A DNA stretch of 58,392 nt from Reyranella sp. (GCA_021732285.1 JAKFVH010000034.1:1-58392), one strand, 5' to 3'. Counted from the stretch's first letter, positions 1 through 9,192 are shown. The notes: generated by a model not told the origin, from the sequence alone. Translations and numbers: made by a program.

Positions 1-892
1 ACGGCGTCGGCGTAGGTGTCGGCGTAGGCGGCCCAGTAACAACCGGCGGAGTCGGCGTCGGCGTGCTGATCGGCGGCAGCGCTATAGGGGGTAGCGGCGT
101 CGGTGTCGGCGTCGGCGTCGGCGTCGTCACGAGAGTATTGACCAAAGCCGTCAGCTGCTGGTTCGTCGTATTGCCGCCGACGAGCTGCCCCAGGAGCTGA
201 TTGATCGATGTCACGTTGCCGCTGCCAAGCGTCGTTATCTGCGCCGGCGTGAGCGCCAGTATGGCCGCATTCGCCGGTGCGGGCGCGAAGTTCAGGCCTG
301 TCGCCGGCGCCGAAATGTTGAGGCCGCCCGGCGCGGAAAGCGGCGCAATGTTCTGCAACGGGCCCGCACTCTGCAGCGGGCCGGCGTTCTGCAACGGACC
401 GGCGCTCTGCAATGGACCGGCACTCTGGAGCGGACCTGCGCTTTGCAGCGGGCCGGCGCCTTGCAATGGCCCGGCACCCTGCAACGGACCCGCACCCTGC
501 AACGGACCCGCACCCTGCAACGGACCCGCGCCCTGAAGCGGGCCACCGCCCTGCAACGGCCCCTCCGTCTGTTGCGGTCCGGGCGCGCCGGCGGGCGGCG
601 TCGCCTGCGTCGGCCCTGCGCCCTGCAATGGCCCGGCACCCTGTAGCGGCCCTCCACCTTGCAGCGGACCCGCGCCCTGTTGCGGACCGGTCCCCTGCTG
701 CGGACCCTGGCCTGGAATGCCCTGGTTGCCCTGCTGCGCACCGGCCGGGCCCTGCGCCTGCTCGCCCTGAGCCTGTTGGGCGGGCGCTGGCTGGGCCTGC
801 GCTTGTTCCGGCGTCTGCGCTTGCGCCAATGTCGCCATCAGCAGCACGGAAGCTGCCGCAACACACTGCGCCCGAAGTGCAACTTTAGTCAT
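1..892 (-). CDS. Secreted GPLQGA-hexapeptide repeat protein (partial, runs off left edge)
   Basis: The minus-strand frame is open from the ATG at 892 to the window edge. It begins with a Sec signal peptide (MTKVALRAQ..., cut near AQAQT), followed by a Gln/Ala/Pro-rich linker. Then come 20 consecutive six-residue units of the GPLQ[GSN]A type (residues about 63-182), three of them degenerate in a central 18-residue spacer. A short non-repetitive segment rich in Ala, Asn and Leu follows, ending in a Thr-Pro repeat tail that is cut by the edge. No catalytic motif is visible. The composition suggests an extended, surface-exposed or matrix protein. It lies next to a polysaccharide region but is not in its operon. 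The family is not recognised and the function is unknown. Confidence 0.7.
   Translation of the reverse strand, partial: MTKVALRAQCVAAASVLLMATLAQAQTPEQAQAQPAPAQQAQGEQAQGPAGAQQGNQGIPGQGPQQGTGPQQGAGPLQGGGPLQGAGPLQGAGPTQATPPAGAPGPQQTEGPLQGGGPLQGAGPLQGAGPLQGAGPLQGAGPLQGAGPLQSAGPLQSAGPLQSAGPLQNAGPLQSAGPLQNIAPLSAPGGLNISAPATGLNFAPAPANAAILALTPAQITTLGSGNVTSINQLLGQLVGGNTTNQQLTALVNTLVTTPTPTPTPTPLPPIALPPISTPTPTPPVVTGPPTPTPTPTP
347..706 (-). repeat. Coding tandem repeat, 20 x 18 bp (GPLQxA)
   Basis: Twenty in-frame 18-bp units encode GPLQGA variants. Three adjacent units around the middle read GPTQAT, PPAGAP and GPQQTE. Several neighbouring units are identical at the DNA level (around 480-530), which points to recent expansion by slippage or unequal recombination. 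Copy number probably varies between strains (inference). Confidence 0.85.
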
Positions 893-1170
893 ATGGACCA
901 ACCCCGCCGCCGCGGCACTCCGCCGTTGCAGCCCGAATTCGAATGTTTACCACCGCTCGGCCCGCTTCTAGTCATCGAAGCGGGTCCCACCCAAGCTGAC
1001 CGCCAAAATACCGAATTGCACACCGCAAGCCAAGACCTTGGCGTCTCGCAGGGCATCGGCAGAGGTTCGGCAGTAGTCATGTCGGACGCCCTAAAAGCCC
1101 AACCAGAACAGGCATGTATCCTATACGCTGTGTAAGGCGGCTTGAAGGCCTCCCGCAGTCGTCACCCATA

Positions 1171-1198
1171 GTCATACCAAAATTAACTGCAGCGTCAA
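1171..1198 (-). promoter_or_regulatory. Possible sigma70-type promoter in the 893-1279 intergenic region
   Basis: On the minus strand TTGACG and TATGAC are separated by 16 bp, about 280 nt upstream of the repeat-protein start at 892. The 387-bp gap between the glycosyltransferase stop (1280) and that start is clearly AT-richer at 1170-1280 than the surrounding DNA. I see no gene in it. A 63-codon ORF (1080-889) ending at the ATG has no supporting features. Confidence 0.35.
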
Positions 1199-1279
1199 CG
1201 CAGAAAATTAAATCAATTGTATTGGATGTATTTTGTCACTGTGAATCAATCTATTATGAGGATAATCTAAAGTAGAAAG

Positions 1280-2446
1280 TCAACTGGGTAAATGGATTTT
1301 TTCACTGCCTGCGCTATTGGTGCTGTTGGCAATCTGCTCAAGTGCCTCGGCGAACCCCGCGACATCTCCGCACGGCACGCGCCAATATCCTGCCTTGGCC
1401 GAGCGAGCGAGAAGATCGACATCCGAATCGGCGCTGCCGACGAACAGGGTCGGCCGGCCCGAGTCGATGCAGGCATAGATCTTCGACGGCATCACATAGC
1501 CGACGAACCCATCCTTCAACGTCACGAGATGTGCATCGGGAGCGCGCAGCAGGCCGGCCAATCGTTCGAGTGGCACCGGCGGCGAGCGATGGAACGGCAG
1601 ACCCTGCGCCTCGAGCCGTCGCGCAAGATCGTCTGCGCCGGCGCCGGTCGCGCTCAGCCATAGTCGCACGCGGCCGGTGCCCGCACGATGATGGCGCGCA
1701 TAGCCCTCGGCGACCGTATCGACCTCATGGGCCACGCCGTAGTTGCCGGCGTAGAGCAGCACGCACGAACCGGCCAATGGCGGTGGCAATGGCTCCAGGG
1801 CTTCACTGCCGGTGAACGAGACCGGCGAGCCGTCGCGCACCAGGGCGATCCGTTCGGGTGGCACGCCGGTGCCGCCGAGACGCCGCTTCTGGTCGATGCC
1901 CAACACCTCGAAGCTGTCGATGCGCCGGCGCCAGAAGTTGGTGAGCGCGAGCAACAGCGCGAGAGCGCGCGATGGACGGGGCTGCGCGGCGATCAGGCAT
2001 TCGGGGTGGAAATCGGTGATGCGATAGACCAGGCGGCCGCGCCACAGGAACTTGAGCGGCGCCAGAAGATGGATCATGAACGGCGGCGAGCCGGTGAACA
2101 GCACGCCATTGGCGGCGCGCAGATCGCGAAAGCCGGCCATGACCAGACGCAGGTCGGTCCACAGCGTCCACATCAGTCGGCCGAGCAGTGAGCCGCGCGG
2201 CACCGGCCGCGCCGCCAGCCGCACCTCCGTCAGGGTGCCCTTCCCTCTCGCTTCGCGCCGCACCGAGCCGCCACCGGAGGCAAGGCCGATCAGGGTTACG
2301 TCATGACCCTGCTCGGCCAGAGTCTGGGCGCGCAACTGCATGTACTGGCCGACAGCGCCGAAATCGGGCGGAAGCCAGTCGGCGATGATGACCACGCGGC
2401 GCTCGGTCGCGACATCGAACGGGCTTTTAGTCAGCAGGTCCATCAT
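1280..2446 (-). CDS. Glycosyltransferase family 4 protein
   Basis: This is a GT-B fold sugar transferase of about 388 residues acting at the cytoplasmic face in polysaccharide assembly. The N-terminal Rossmann half starts VVIIADWLPPDFGAVGQY, typical of WbuB-like GT4 enzymes, with the GxxGQYxxQxA acceptor-side loop. The C-terminal donor-binding half contains LLYAGNYG and the late VMPSKIYACIDSGRP element. The start was placed at ATG 2446 because it overlaps the TGA of the upstream gene (ATGA). A longer in-frame extension to 2503 would run 61 nt into that gene. Donor and acceptor sugars cannot be inferred. Confidence 0.85.
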   Translation of the reverse strand: MMDLLTKSPFDVATERRVVIIADWLPPDFGAVGQYMQLRAQTLAEQGHDVTLIGLASGGGSVRREARGKGTLTEVRLAARPVPRGSLLGRLMWTLWTDLRLVMAGFRDLRAANGVLFTGSPPFMIHLLAPLKFLWRGRLVYRITDFHPECLIAAQPRPSRALALLLALTNFWRRRIDSFEVLGIDQKRRLGGTGVPPERIALVRDGSPVSFTGSEALEPLPPPLAGSCVLLYAGNYGVAHEVDTVAEGYARHHRAGTGRVRLWLSATGAGADDLARRLEAQGLPFHRSPPVPLERLAGLLRAPDAHLVTLKDGFVGYVMPSKIYACIDSGRPTLFVGSADSDVDLLARSAKAGYWRVPCGDVAGFAEALEQIANSTNSAGSEKIHLPS

Positions 2447-3639
2447 GGCCGTTCGGCAACCGAGCCATAGAGATCGGCCATGCGGCGCGCCACGCTCGGC
2501 CAACCGTAGTGCGCCACGACATGAGCGCGGCCCGCCTCGCCCATCGCGCGACTGCCGGCGGGATCATCGAGCATGGCGCTGAGGCCTGCCGCGATCGCAG
2601 CCGGTGCGGCCTCGACGACGCGACCGCCGCCGCTCTCGCGCACGATCTCCGACATGCCGACGTCCGGTGTCGCCAGCACCGGCACGCCGCGCCGCATCGC
2701 CTCGAAAGCGGCGAGGCCGAAATTCTCCGACAGCGACGTCATCGCAAACACCCGCGCGGCGGCAAACAGCGCCTCCTTGTCGGCGCCCTCGACGTGGCGC
2801 GCCACGATCGTCACCCGCCGGTCGACGCCGAGCGCGCGCGCCTGTGCCGCCAGCGATGCAGCGTAGCCATCGGCATCGTCGCCAGCCAGCACGACCCGAG
2901 CGGCCGGCGCCATTGGCAGTGCTCCGATCAGCCGATCGAGCGCCTTCTCCCAACTGAGCCGGCCGAAGGCCAGCACCAGCGGTCCCTGCGCTGTCGCGGC
3001 GGCGATGTCGGCCGACAGCGGTGCGGCGGACGGCAGCGGCGGATCGTCGACGCCGTGCGGGATGGTGGCGACGGGCGGCAGCTTCCAGCCGAAGCCGGCA
3101 AGGTGGCCGGCCTCGACCGACGAGGTCGCATGGATGGCGGCGGCCGCCTCGAGAGTGGCGCGCTCGACCAGCGCGATCCACGCGGCCTTTACCCAGCGGC
3201 TCTTGCGTCGGATCAGCTCGGGCACGAGCATGCCGCGCGGCGAGACGACATACGGCACGCCCTGCGCGCGGGCGGCGCGAGCGCCGGCCCAGATCGGCCA
3301 GAGATAGACGGCATGCAGATGCACGACGTCGAAGCCGCCGACCGACGCGGCAAGGGCGCGGCGCATCGGCGGCGACCAATAGAGCCGACGCAGCAGGCGG
3401 CTCGGAAAGTACGTGACCTTGACGCCCTCGAGATCGACCGGCCGTCCCAGCGGCACGTTGCTGTCAGCGGGCCCATCGACGCTGGTCGTGAAGACATGAA
3501 CATCGTGGCCCTGGGCCGCCAGGGCCCGGCAAAGCGCATGGACCGAACGGATCGGGCCGCCGTACCGCAGGGCGGGCAGATAGGTCGGAACGACGTGAAG
3601 AAGGCGCAAAAGCTCGTCCACCCTGTCCCTGTGCGCCAA
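2443..3639 (-). CDS. Glycosyltransferase family 4 protein
   Basis: A 398-residue GT-B glycosyltransferase. The N-terminal domain reads LLHVVPTYLPALRYGGPI (glycine-rich acceptor loop), with HLHAVYLWP and SPRGML motifs. The C-terminal Glycos_transf_1 domain shows AFGRLSWEKALDRLI and the E-x7-E donor motif as SENFGLAAFEAMRRGVPV. It overlaps the next GT by 4 bp, so the two form a translationally coupled pair. The pair is divergent from the GT2 operon at 3742, with about 100 bp between them that must carry both promoters. The true start may lie a few codons inside (near LLRLLHVV). Confidence 0.87.
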   Translation of the reverse strand: MAHRDRVDELLRLLHVVPTYLPALRYGGPIRSVHALCRALAAQGHDVHVFTTSVDGPADSNVPLGRPVDLEGVKVTYFPSRLLRRLYWSPPMRRALAASVGGFDVVHLHAVYLWPIWAGARAARAQGVPYVVSPRGMLVPELIRRKSRWVKAAWIALVERATLEAAAAIHATSSVEAGHLAGFGWKLPPVATIPHGVDDPPLPSAAPLSADIAAATAQGPLVLAFGRLSWEKALDRLIGALPMAPAARVVLAGDDADGYAASLAAQARALGVDRRVTIVARHVEGADKEALFAAARVFAMTSLSENFGLAAFEAMRRGVPVLATPDVGMSEIVRESGGGRVVEAAPAAIAAGLSAMLDDPAGSRAMGEAGRAHVVAHYGWPSVARRMADLYGSVAERP

Positions 3640-3741
3640 CCGGCGTTTTACGCCGGGGCTTGCAGGATCGCCGCGTTCAATAGCATAGGTAAGCGAGGAA
3701 ATGGCCTCTCAGCATGAAGCAGGTCCGGGCGACGTGACGTC

Positions 3742-4809
3742 TTGAGCGATAAGGTCTCCATCATCGTGCCGACCCGCAATCGCCGGGATTGGCTGCGCCA
3801 GGCGCTGCGCAGCGCGCGCGATCAGACATGGCCCGACAAGGAGCTGGTGGTCGTCGACGAAGCGTCGACCGACAACACGCTCGCCATGCTGGCCGCCGAG
3901 TTCCCCGAGGCGCGCGTCATCAAGCACGAGACGGCGCGCGGCCCGAGTGCCGCCCGCAATGCCGGCATTGCGGCGGCGACCGGCGAGTGGATCCTGTTCC
4001 TCGACGACGACGACGTGCTCCATCCCGAGCATCTTGAATCGCTGGTCAAGGCGTCGAAGCACGCCCCGAAGGGCGCCGTCGTATCCGGCCGCTGGCGGCG
4101 CTTCACCGTGGTGGCCGGCAAGGTGCGGGTCGGACCGATCGTCAGTGCGCCGCCCGACCGCCGCAGCCTCGAAACCCTGGCCGAGATCCTGGAGCCGATG
4201 GGCGAAGGCACGATCTGCGGCCATTCGCTGCTCTGGCCGAGTACCTTGCTCGCCAAGGTGAAGTGGGACGAACGTCTTTCGGCGAACGGCGACAGCGATT
4301 TCTTCGGCCGCTGTATCCTTGCCGGCGCACAGATCGTTGGACGTCCGGTCGGCATGGCCTACTATCGCGTCCATCAGGGCGAGCGTGTCTCATCGGCGAC
4401 GGCGCTGCGCCGGCCGCTGTCGGCGGCGCAATATCGGCTGAAATGGTCGCTGCTGCTGCTCTCCCATCCGGAGCACGAGATCTTCGCGCCGGCCATGCGC
4501 AACGGCTTCATGGCGCTGCTGATCGCCTTGGCCGGCCTGCCGGAAGCGCGCACCCTGGTGCCGATCCTGAAGGACGCCTACTGGTTGTGGGGTGGCGAGG
4601 GCTACTTCGTCGCCAACCCGCCAGGCAATCCGCTCAAACGCGTGCTCGCGGCCGGCGTCCTGCGGCTCGGCGGGCCGTCCGGACTGCATTGGGTGCTGAA
4701 GCAGGCCTTAGAACCTGATCGCGTGACCAAGTCGCAGCTTGCGATCTACTACGATCCGCAAACCGACGGCGACAGGGCGGACGCGGCCACCATCCGCTCC
4801 CTCACATGA
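3742..4809 (+). CDS. Glycosyltransferase family 2 protein
   Basis: A GT-A fold transferase of 355 residues with a TTG start. The nucleotide-sugar site is clear: VSIIVPTRNRRDWLRQAL at the N-terminus, DEASTDNT, then GPSAARNAGIA and the DxD-type metal motif FLDDDDVLHPEHLE around residue 95. The remainder is a variable acceptor domain, and no long membrane segment is obvious. It is the first gene of a four-gene plus-strand operon and ends in a 4-bp ATGA overlap with the PIG-L deacetylase gene. The sugar added is unknown. Confidence 0.86.
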   Translation: MSDKVSIIVPTRNRRDWLRQALRSARDQTWPDKELVVVDEASTDNTLAMLAAEFPEARVIKHETARGPSAARNAGIAAATGEWILFLDDDDVLHPEHLESLVKASKHAPKGAVVSGRWRRFTVVAGKVRVGPIVSAPPDRRSLETLAEILEPMGEGTICGHSLLWPSTLLAKVKWDERLSANGDSDFFGRCILAGAQIVGRPVGMAYYRVHQGERVSSATALRRPLSAAQYRLKWSLLLLSHPEHEIFAPAMRNGFMALLIALAGLPEARTLVPILKDAYWLWGGEGYFVANPPGNPLKRVLAAGVLRLGGPSGLHWVLKQALEPDRVTKSQLAIYYDPQTDGDRADAATIRSLT

Positions 4810-5867
4810 AGGTCAAGGTCTACTTCAAGCCGGCGATCCCGGTCGGCTTGCTGTGTGCGGCCGCTTGTCTTTTCTGGATCACCTTCGTGATGCTCGGCGC
4901 CGGCACGGTCGCCCTGGCAGTGCTCGCCGTGGCGCTGTTCTACACGGCGCTCGCCGCCATGAGCATCGTGGCGCTCCTGCGCCTTGCGGTGCTCGAGCGG
5001 TGGCAGGATTGGCAGGGGCCGGCGCGGCTGCTCATCCTCGCCCCGCATGAGGACGATTGCGTGATCTCCGCCGGCGGCGTGGGCGCACAGAACAGCAGGA
5101 TCGGCGGCACCACCCGCATCGTCTATCTGGCGCCGGACGAAACGCCGGGGATGGCCGAACGCCGCGCCGCCGAAGCACGCACCGCCTGGCGCGTGGCCGG
5201 CGTGGTGGGCGACGACATGTGCCATCTCGATCTGCTGCCGCCGCTCAGGCGACGCGATCCGCCAAGGCTGCGCGCCGCGGCCGGCAAGCTGCGTTCGATC
5301 ATTGACGAATTCGCGCCAACCGTCGTCGTGGTACCGATGTTCGAGGGCGGTCACGTGCATCACGACATGCTGGCCGCCCTGCTCGGCACGATCCTGACCG
5401 ACGACGACCGCTTCGAGGTCTTCGAGGCGCCAGAATACAGCCCCTACGCCTCGCTCTGGTACACGCCGCACCGCGTGATCGCGCTTTGCTCGCGCTGGCT
5501 GTTCGGCCTGGTGTCGTACTACGGCCCGCCGGACGGCATCGACAGCCGGCCTGTCGCCAAGTACCGGCTCGACCCGGCCGACTTGGAGCGCAAGCGCCGC
5601 ATGCTGGCGGCATTCGAGAGCCAGAATGCGCCGTCGCTGGTAGCGACGCGATCCTATCCCGACCGTCTGGTGTCGTTCGACCGCAACGCCAAGCGAGGCG
5701 TGCCGTTCGACTTCCGTTGGTCCTACCTGCGCTTCGTGCTGGCGATGCGCCGTCTGCTCCCTCCTCGGTTGGTCGATCGGCTTCTGCCGGTCCAGCTTGG
5801 CACCATCGGGCGGGAGTGCAATTTGACCGACTGGTCGAAGGAGTGGACGACGGCGCGCGACTCATGA
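4806..5867 (+). CDS. PIG-L family deacetylase (LmbE-like), membrane-anchored
   Basis: A 353-residue protein with two hydrophobic segments near the N-terminus (about residues 10-60) and then a PIG-L/LmbE domain. The zinc-site motif appears as LAPHEDD (normally AHPDD) near residue 80 and the second His pair as GGHVHHD near residue 180. The family is known to remove acetyl groups from N-acetyl-hexosamines such as GlcNAc-PI and mycothiol precursors. Here the neighbours suggest deacetylation of a GlcNAc-type residue in a surface glycan (inference). It is coupled to the upstream GT2 by ATGA. Confidence 0.82.
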   Translation: MKVKVYFKPAIPVGLLCAAACLFWITFVMLGAGTVALAVLAVALFYTALAAMSIVALLRLAVLERWQDWQGPARLLILAPHEDDCVISAGGVGAQNSRIGGTTRIVYLAPDETPGMAERRAAEARTAWRVAGVVGDDMCHLDLLPPLRRRDPPRLRAAAGKLRSIIDEFAPTVVVVPMFEGGHVHHDMLAALLGTILTDDDRFEVFEAPEYSPYASLWYTPHRVIALCSRWLFGLVSYYGPPDGIDSRPVAKYRLDPADLERKRRMLAAFESQNAPSLVATRSYPDRLVSFDRNAKRGVPFDFRWSYLRFVLAMRRLLPPRLVDRLLPVQLGTIGRECNLTDWSKEWTTARDS

Positions 5868-5935
5868 GGTGCAGCGGCCGCCGGCTGGTGACGACCTTCA
5901 CCATTTGCTAAGGGGTGTGTGGGGAGGTGGATGGC

Positions 5936-6739
5936 ATGAAAAGGCAAAGGAGCGATCGTGACCGCAGGACGTACGAGGACCCCCAGATCGTATCAAGCTA
6001 CGGTCGCCACCGGGAGCTGCAGGCCCCGGAACAGACGCTTCTCGACCAGCTCGGCCCCGATCTAGATCGAATGGAAATGCTCGATCTCGGCGTCGGCGCC
6101 GGGAGAACCGCGTGGCACTTCGCGCCACGGGTAAAGTCCTACCTGGGGCTCGACTATGCCAAGGCGATGGTCGAACGCTGCCGGCGCGATCTGCCGGCGT
6201 ATCGGTTCATTGAAGGCGACGCCTCGGACCTCGGTTTCGCGGGCGACAATTCCTACGACCTCGTGCTGTTCAGCTACAATGGGATCGATCATCTTGAGCC
6301 GCCCGTCCGCGAGCGCGCGCTGGCGGAAATGAAACGCGTGTTGCGTCCAGGCGGCGTCATGGTCTTCTCCAGCCACAACGCGAACTTCCTCCCGACCATC
6401 GTCGATCGCTTCCGCTTCCGGTTCCAATCCACGCTGCGCGAGACCGCGCGGTCACTGAAATGGGCCATGGTGTTCAACCTGCACAATCCGACGCTGCGCT
6501 TCCGCCTTCCGCTCAGTGTCGGCGTGGTCAACGATGGGACGCATTCCTTCAAATCGTCGGGCCTCTACTACATCAGGCCGGACCTGCAGGTCGCGGCGCT
6601 CGAGCGGTTGGATATGCAGGATATCCGCTGCGCCCCCAACGAGAGCGCCGTCTACTGCCGCGCCAGCGATCCAGGGGTGGCCACGTTCGCAAGCGCTTGG
6701 GTCTATTACCGATGCCGCAAGCCCGGCTCGCCGCGCTAG
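5936..6739 (+). CDS. Class I SAM-dependent methyltransferase
   Basis: A methyltransferase of about 267 residues. The SAM-binding motif I is MLDLGVGAGRTAWHFA, with the acidic motif II in YLGLDYAKAMVE and a motif-IV-like stretch YDLVLFSYNGIDHL, followed by MKRVLRPGGVMVFSSHN. The ATG at 5936 was chosen because GGGAGG (5922-5927) sits 8 nt upstream; an upstream GTG at 5915 lacks such a site. It probably methylates a sugar or sugar-linked substrate in the polysaccharide pathway (inference from context). Confidence 0.82.
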   Translation: MKRQRSDRDRRTYEDPQIVSSYGRHRELQAPEQTLLDQLGPDLDRMEMLDLGVGAGRTAWHFAPRVKSYLGLDYAKAMVERCRRDLPAYRFIEGDASDLGFAGDNSYDLVLFSYNGIDHLEPPVRERALAEMKRVLRPGGVMVFSSHNANFLPTIVDRFRFRFQSTLRETARSLKWAMVFNLHNPTLRFRLPLSVGVVNDGTHSFKSSGLYYIRPDLQVAALERLDMQDIRCAPNESAVYCRASDPGVATFASAWVYYRCRKPGSPR

Positions 6740-6742
6740 TCG

Positions 6743-7891
6743 ATGGCCTCCTATTCAGTGGAGCTCGTGACCACGCTTGAAGCCTTCGAGGGGCTCAAGG
6801 ACCCGTGGAACGAGCTCGTCGGCAACATGGAATTCCCCGAAATCTTCTATCTCTGGGAATGGAACTTCCACTACTTCCGGCACTACCGCGAGAATGATCG
6901 GCTGCTGATCGTCGTCGTGCGGCATTCATCCGGCCGTATCGCCGGCGTCGCTCCGTTCTGCGTGCGCGACGTGCGCCGGCTCGGTTGTCTGGTGCGGGTG
7001 GTCGACACGATCGTGGCCGAAATCGGCGACTACCGGAACCTCCTCATCCACCCCGACTATCATCGCGGCCAGATCGTCTCGGCCGTGCTTGATTGTCTGC
7101 GCGAGAGAAACAGCGAATGGGACGTCATCGACATCTCGCAGCTCTGCTCGCGCGATCCGTCGACGTTCCATGTCGTCAACGTCGCGCAGGGCCACATCGA
7201 CTGGTCAGTGCGCGTCCAAGCCCTGACGCCGGTGGCGGTGCGCAACCTAAAGGCCGGGCGCGTTGTCGAGAACACGCAGCGACTCCGTCGGAGTCGCAAC
7301 CGGCTCAAGACGCTGGTCAAGGATGGATTCAAGGTGCACGTCGGCTTACCGGACATTTCCGAGCACTGGCCGGATTTCACCTCGATGCACCGGCACGCCT
7401 GGCGGACCAGCCCGCTCAACACGCCGCATGGCCGCAGGTTCTTCGACGACCTGACCCGCAGCGAAGGCATGCGGGACAAGATGGAGTTCTCGTTCATCGA
7501 GTTCCAGGGTCGGCCGGTGGCGATGCATTTTGGCTTCGTCGATACCCACAAGGTCTACTTCTACATGCCGGCGATGGATCGTGCCTTTCGCCAGGAACGC
7601 GTCGGCGCGGCGCTGCTCAGCGCCATTGTCGATCACTACGCGAAGACCCACGACAAGTTCGACTTCCTGCGCGGCATGGAGGACTACAAAGTCTGGTACA
7701 CTGACGGTCTCGACATGAATGTGCGCATCGTTGCCTACCGGACGGCAAGTTTCGCCGCCTTTGTCTACAATCTGCGCGAGTCGATCCGCCGCTTCGCCGT
7801 CGATCTCGGCCTGCCCAAGGCTGTCGCCCAGGCCGGCCGGCGCGTCCTTTCCAAGATCCACGGCGACATCCCGCCCGGCGCGCCTCATTGA
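6743..7891 (+). CDS. FemAB/BioF2-like GNAT acyltransferase (CelD-type)
   Basis: A 382-residue protein of the Acetyltransf_6 (PF13480) type found in polysaccharide clusters. Recognisable parts are the N-terminal PWNELVGNMEFPEIFYLWEW segment, the central basic stretch RLRRSRNRLKTLVKDGF, and the C-terminal GNAT-like core with FIEFQGRPVAMHFGF and the FDFLRGMEDYKVWYTD motif. The family transfers acyl or aminoacyl groups. Following a PIG-L deacetylase, it could re-acylate the freed amine (inference). Its stop overlaps the stop of the converging pseudogene (7885) by 7 bp. Confidence 0.75.
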   Translation: MASYSVELVTTLEAFEGLKDPWNELVGNMEFPEIFYLWEWNFHYFRHYRENDRLLIVVVRHSSGRIAGVAPFCVRDVRRLGCLVRVVDTIVAEIGDYRNLLIHPDYHRGQIVSAVLDCLRERNSEWDVIDISQLCSRDPSTFHVVNVAQGHIDWSVRVQALTPVAVRNLKAGRVVENTQRLRRSRNRLKTLVKDGFKVHVGLPDISEHWPDFTSMHRHAWRTSPLNTPHGRRFFDDLTRSEGMRDKMEFSFIEFQGRPVAMHFGFVDTHKVYFYMPAMDRAFRQERVGAALLSAIVDHYAKTHDKFDFLRGMEDYKVWYTDGLDMNVRIVAYRTASFAAFVYNLRESIRRFAVDLGLPKAVAQAGRRVLSKIHGDIPPGAPH

Positions 7892-9184
7892 TGATAGTAG
7901 CCGAACAGGGCGACGGCGCCGGCTGCGCAGCCGATCGCCGCGCCGGCGACCGTACGCATGCTCCAGTCACGCAGCGGCTCGACCACGAGCATCAGGTACG
8001 GCAGGCCCATGGCCATGTAGCGGCTCGAAAAATTCGCCCCCATGACGGCCGGCCAGACGCACATGCACAGCAAGCCGAGAGTGATCGCAAGCTGTCGCGG
8101 CTCGCCCCGGCCCTTCCAGGCGGCATGGCAGATGAAGGAGCGTTGCGAGACTGGAGGTAAGCGCGAGAGCGCCACAGAACGTGCCATAGGCGAGGAAGAG
8201 CGGGCCTGGAAGGAGCCGCTCGACGGTCCAGCGCAGCGGATAGATGGTCCAGACGGAAATGAAGAAGTTGGCGACGGCGACGACCACAAGCACGGCCAGC
8301 AGCAGCCGACGATGTTGCCAGGCCAGGCACCAGGAGAAGCAGCGCGAAGCCCGCATAGCCCAACGAAATGAGGCTGTTCTTCAGCGTCGGTGACTCCTGC
8401 ACGAGATGAGACGGCGGCGTCAGCCCACCCCAGATCACGAACAGCGGAACCACCATCGCCAGCACGATGCCGACAAAAACCGCGGCGGCGAGGCGCAATC
8501 TCGCATCGACCAGCGCCAGAGCGGCGGGGACCGCCACGAGCAGGAGATAAGGCTGGCGTCCCCAGGCGGCGACGGCCAGACACACCGCGCTCGCCAGGAA
8601 CCATCCGACAAGCGATGGCTGATCGCCAATCCGCCGCAGCCCCTTGAGCAGCAGACACAGGCTCAGCGCGGCAAACACCAGAGCCGGCATTTCCGACAGC
8701 GTCAGGCCGGCCAGCCCCCACGTCATGGAAACGGCAACGATCGCGAGCAGTCCGACATTCACCAGGCGCATGCCCGGCGGACGCAACGTGGTCAGCGGCT
8801 CGAATGCCGCCTGGACGAAGGCGTAGAGGGCTCCGGCTGTCACGGACAACGACCGCAGGAAAGCCAGGCTAGTACCTGGAATCACAATTGACTGATACGG
8901 GCCTGCTGTCATCCCGAGCGCAGCGAGGGACCTTTCCTGCGGCTTCAAAGGCCCCTCGCTACGCTCGGGGTGACAGCCGTGAATCACTGTCCAGTAATAG
9001 TCGGTACTAGCTAGCTTAGCTAGGCCCGTGCTCATGCAGGAGCGCCACGTAGTTCGCGAAATAGGGCTCATCATAGGTAATATATAAGCCGGCTCGGCGA
9101 GCGCGCCGCCTGGACGACTAGGACGGCAAAAGCTACGGCCAAAAGGCCAAGCAACAACGTCCGGAGATGGAAGGCCTGGCGCAT
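7885..9184 (-). pseudogene. Broken multi-pass membrane protein (GT39/ArnT-like), frameshifted and interrupted
   Basis: Homologous-looking pieces lie in different minus-strand frames. The N-terminus (MRQAFHLR..., from ATG 9184) reaches a hydrophobic segment, then shifts frame before YITYDEPYFANYVALL, an early-loop motif like those of GT39 sugar transferases. A MITE-like insert (8868-9011) follows. Transmembrane helices are in one frame to about 8310, in a second frame over about 8300-8150, and in a third to the TGA at 7885 (ending ...FGYYHQ). At least three frameshifts plus the insertion make it non-functional. It starts 8 bp after the stop of the upstream GT gene, so it was once the last gene of the polysaccharide operon. 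Confidence 0.75.
8868..9011. mobile_element. MITE/REP-like palindromic insertion in the pseudogene
   Basis: The ends carry an inverted repeat, GCTAGTACC (8868-8876) and GGTACTAGC (9003-9011). Nested inside is a long imperfect palindrome (arms 8905-8930 and 8952-8977) built on TCATCCCGAGCGCAGCGAGG, a REP motif widespread in proteobacterial genomes. There is no ORF inside. It separates the YDEPYFANYV part from the rest of the pseudogene, consistent with insertion into a formerly intact gene. Confidence 0.65.
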
Positions 9185-9192
9185 CCGTTGAC

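Noticed and set aside
1..180. Short repeats of GGCGTC at the left edge as a possible CRISPR or satellite array
   Set aside because: They are in-frame codons of the Thr-Pro tail of the repeat protein, with no spacers of constant length.
889..1080. 63-codon minus-strand ORF whose stop overlaps the repeat-protein ATG
   Set aside because: No ribosome site, no recognisable domain and non-coding-like composition. The ATGA overlap alone is not enough.
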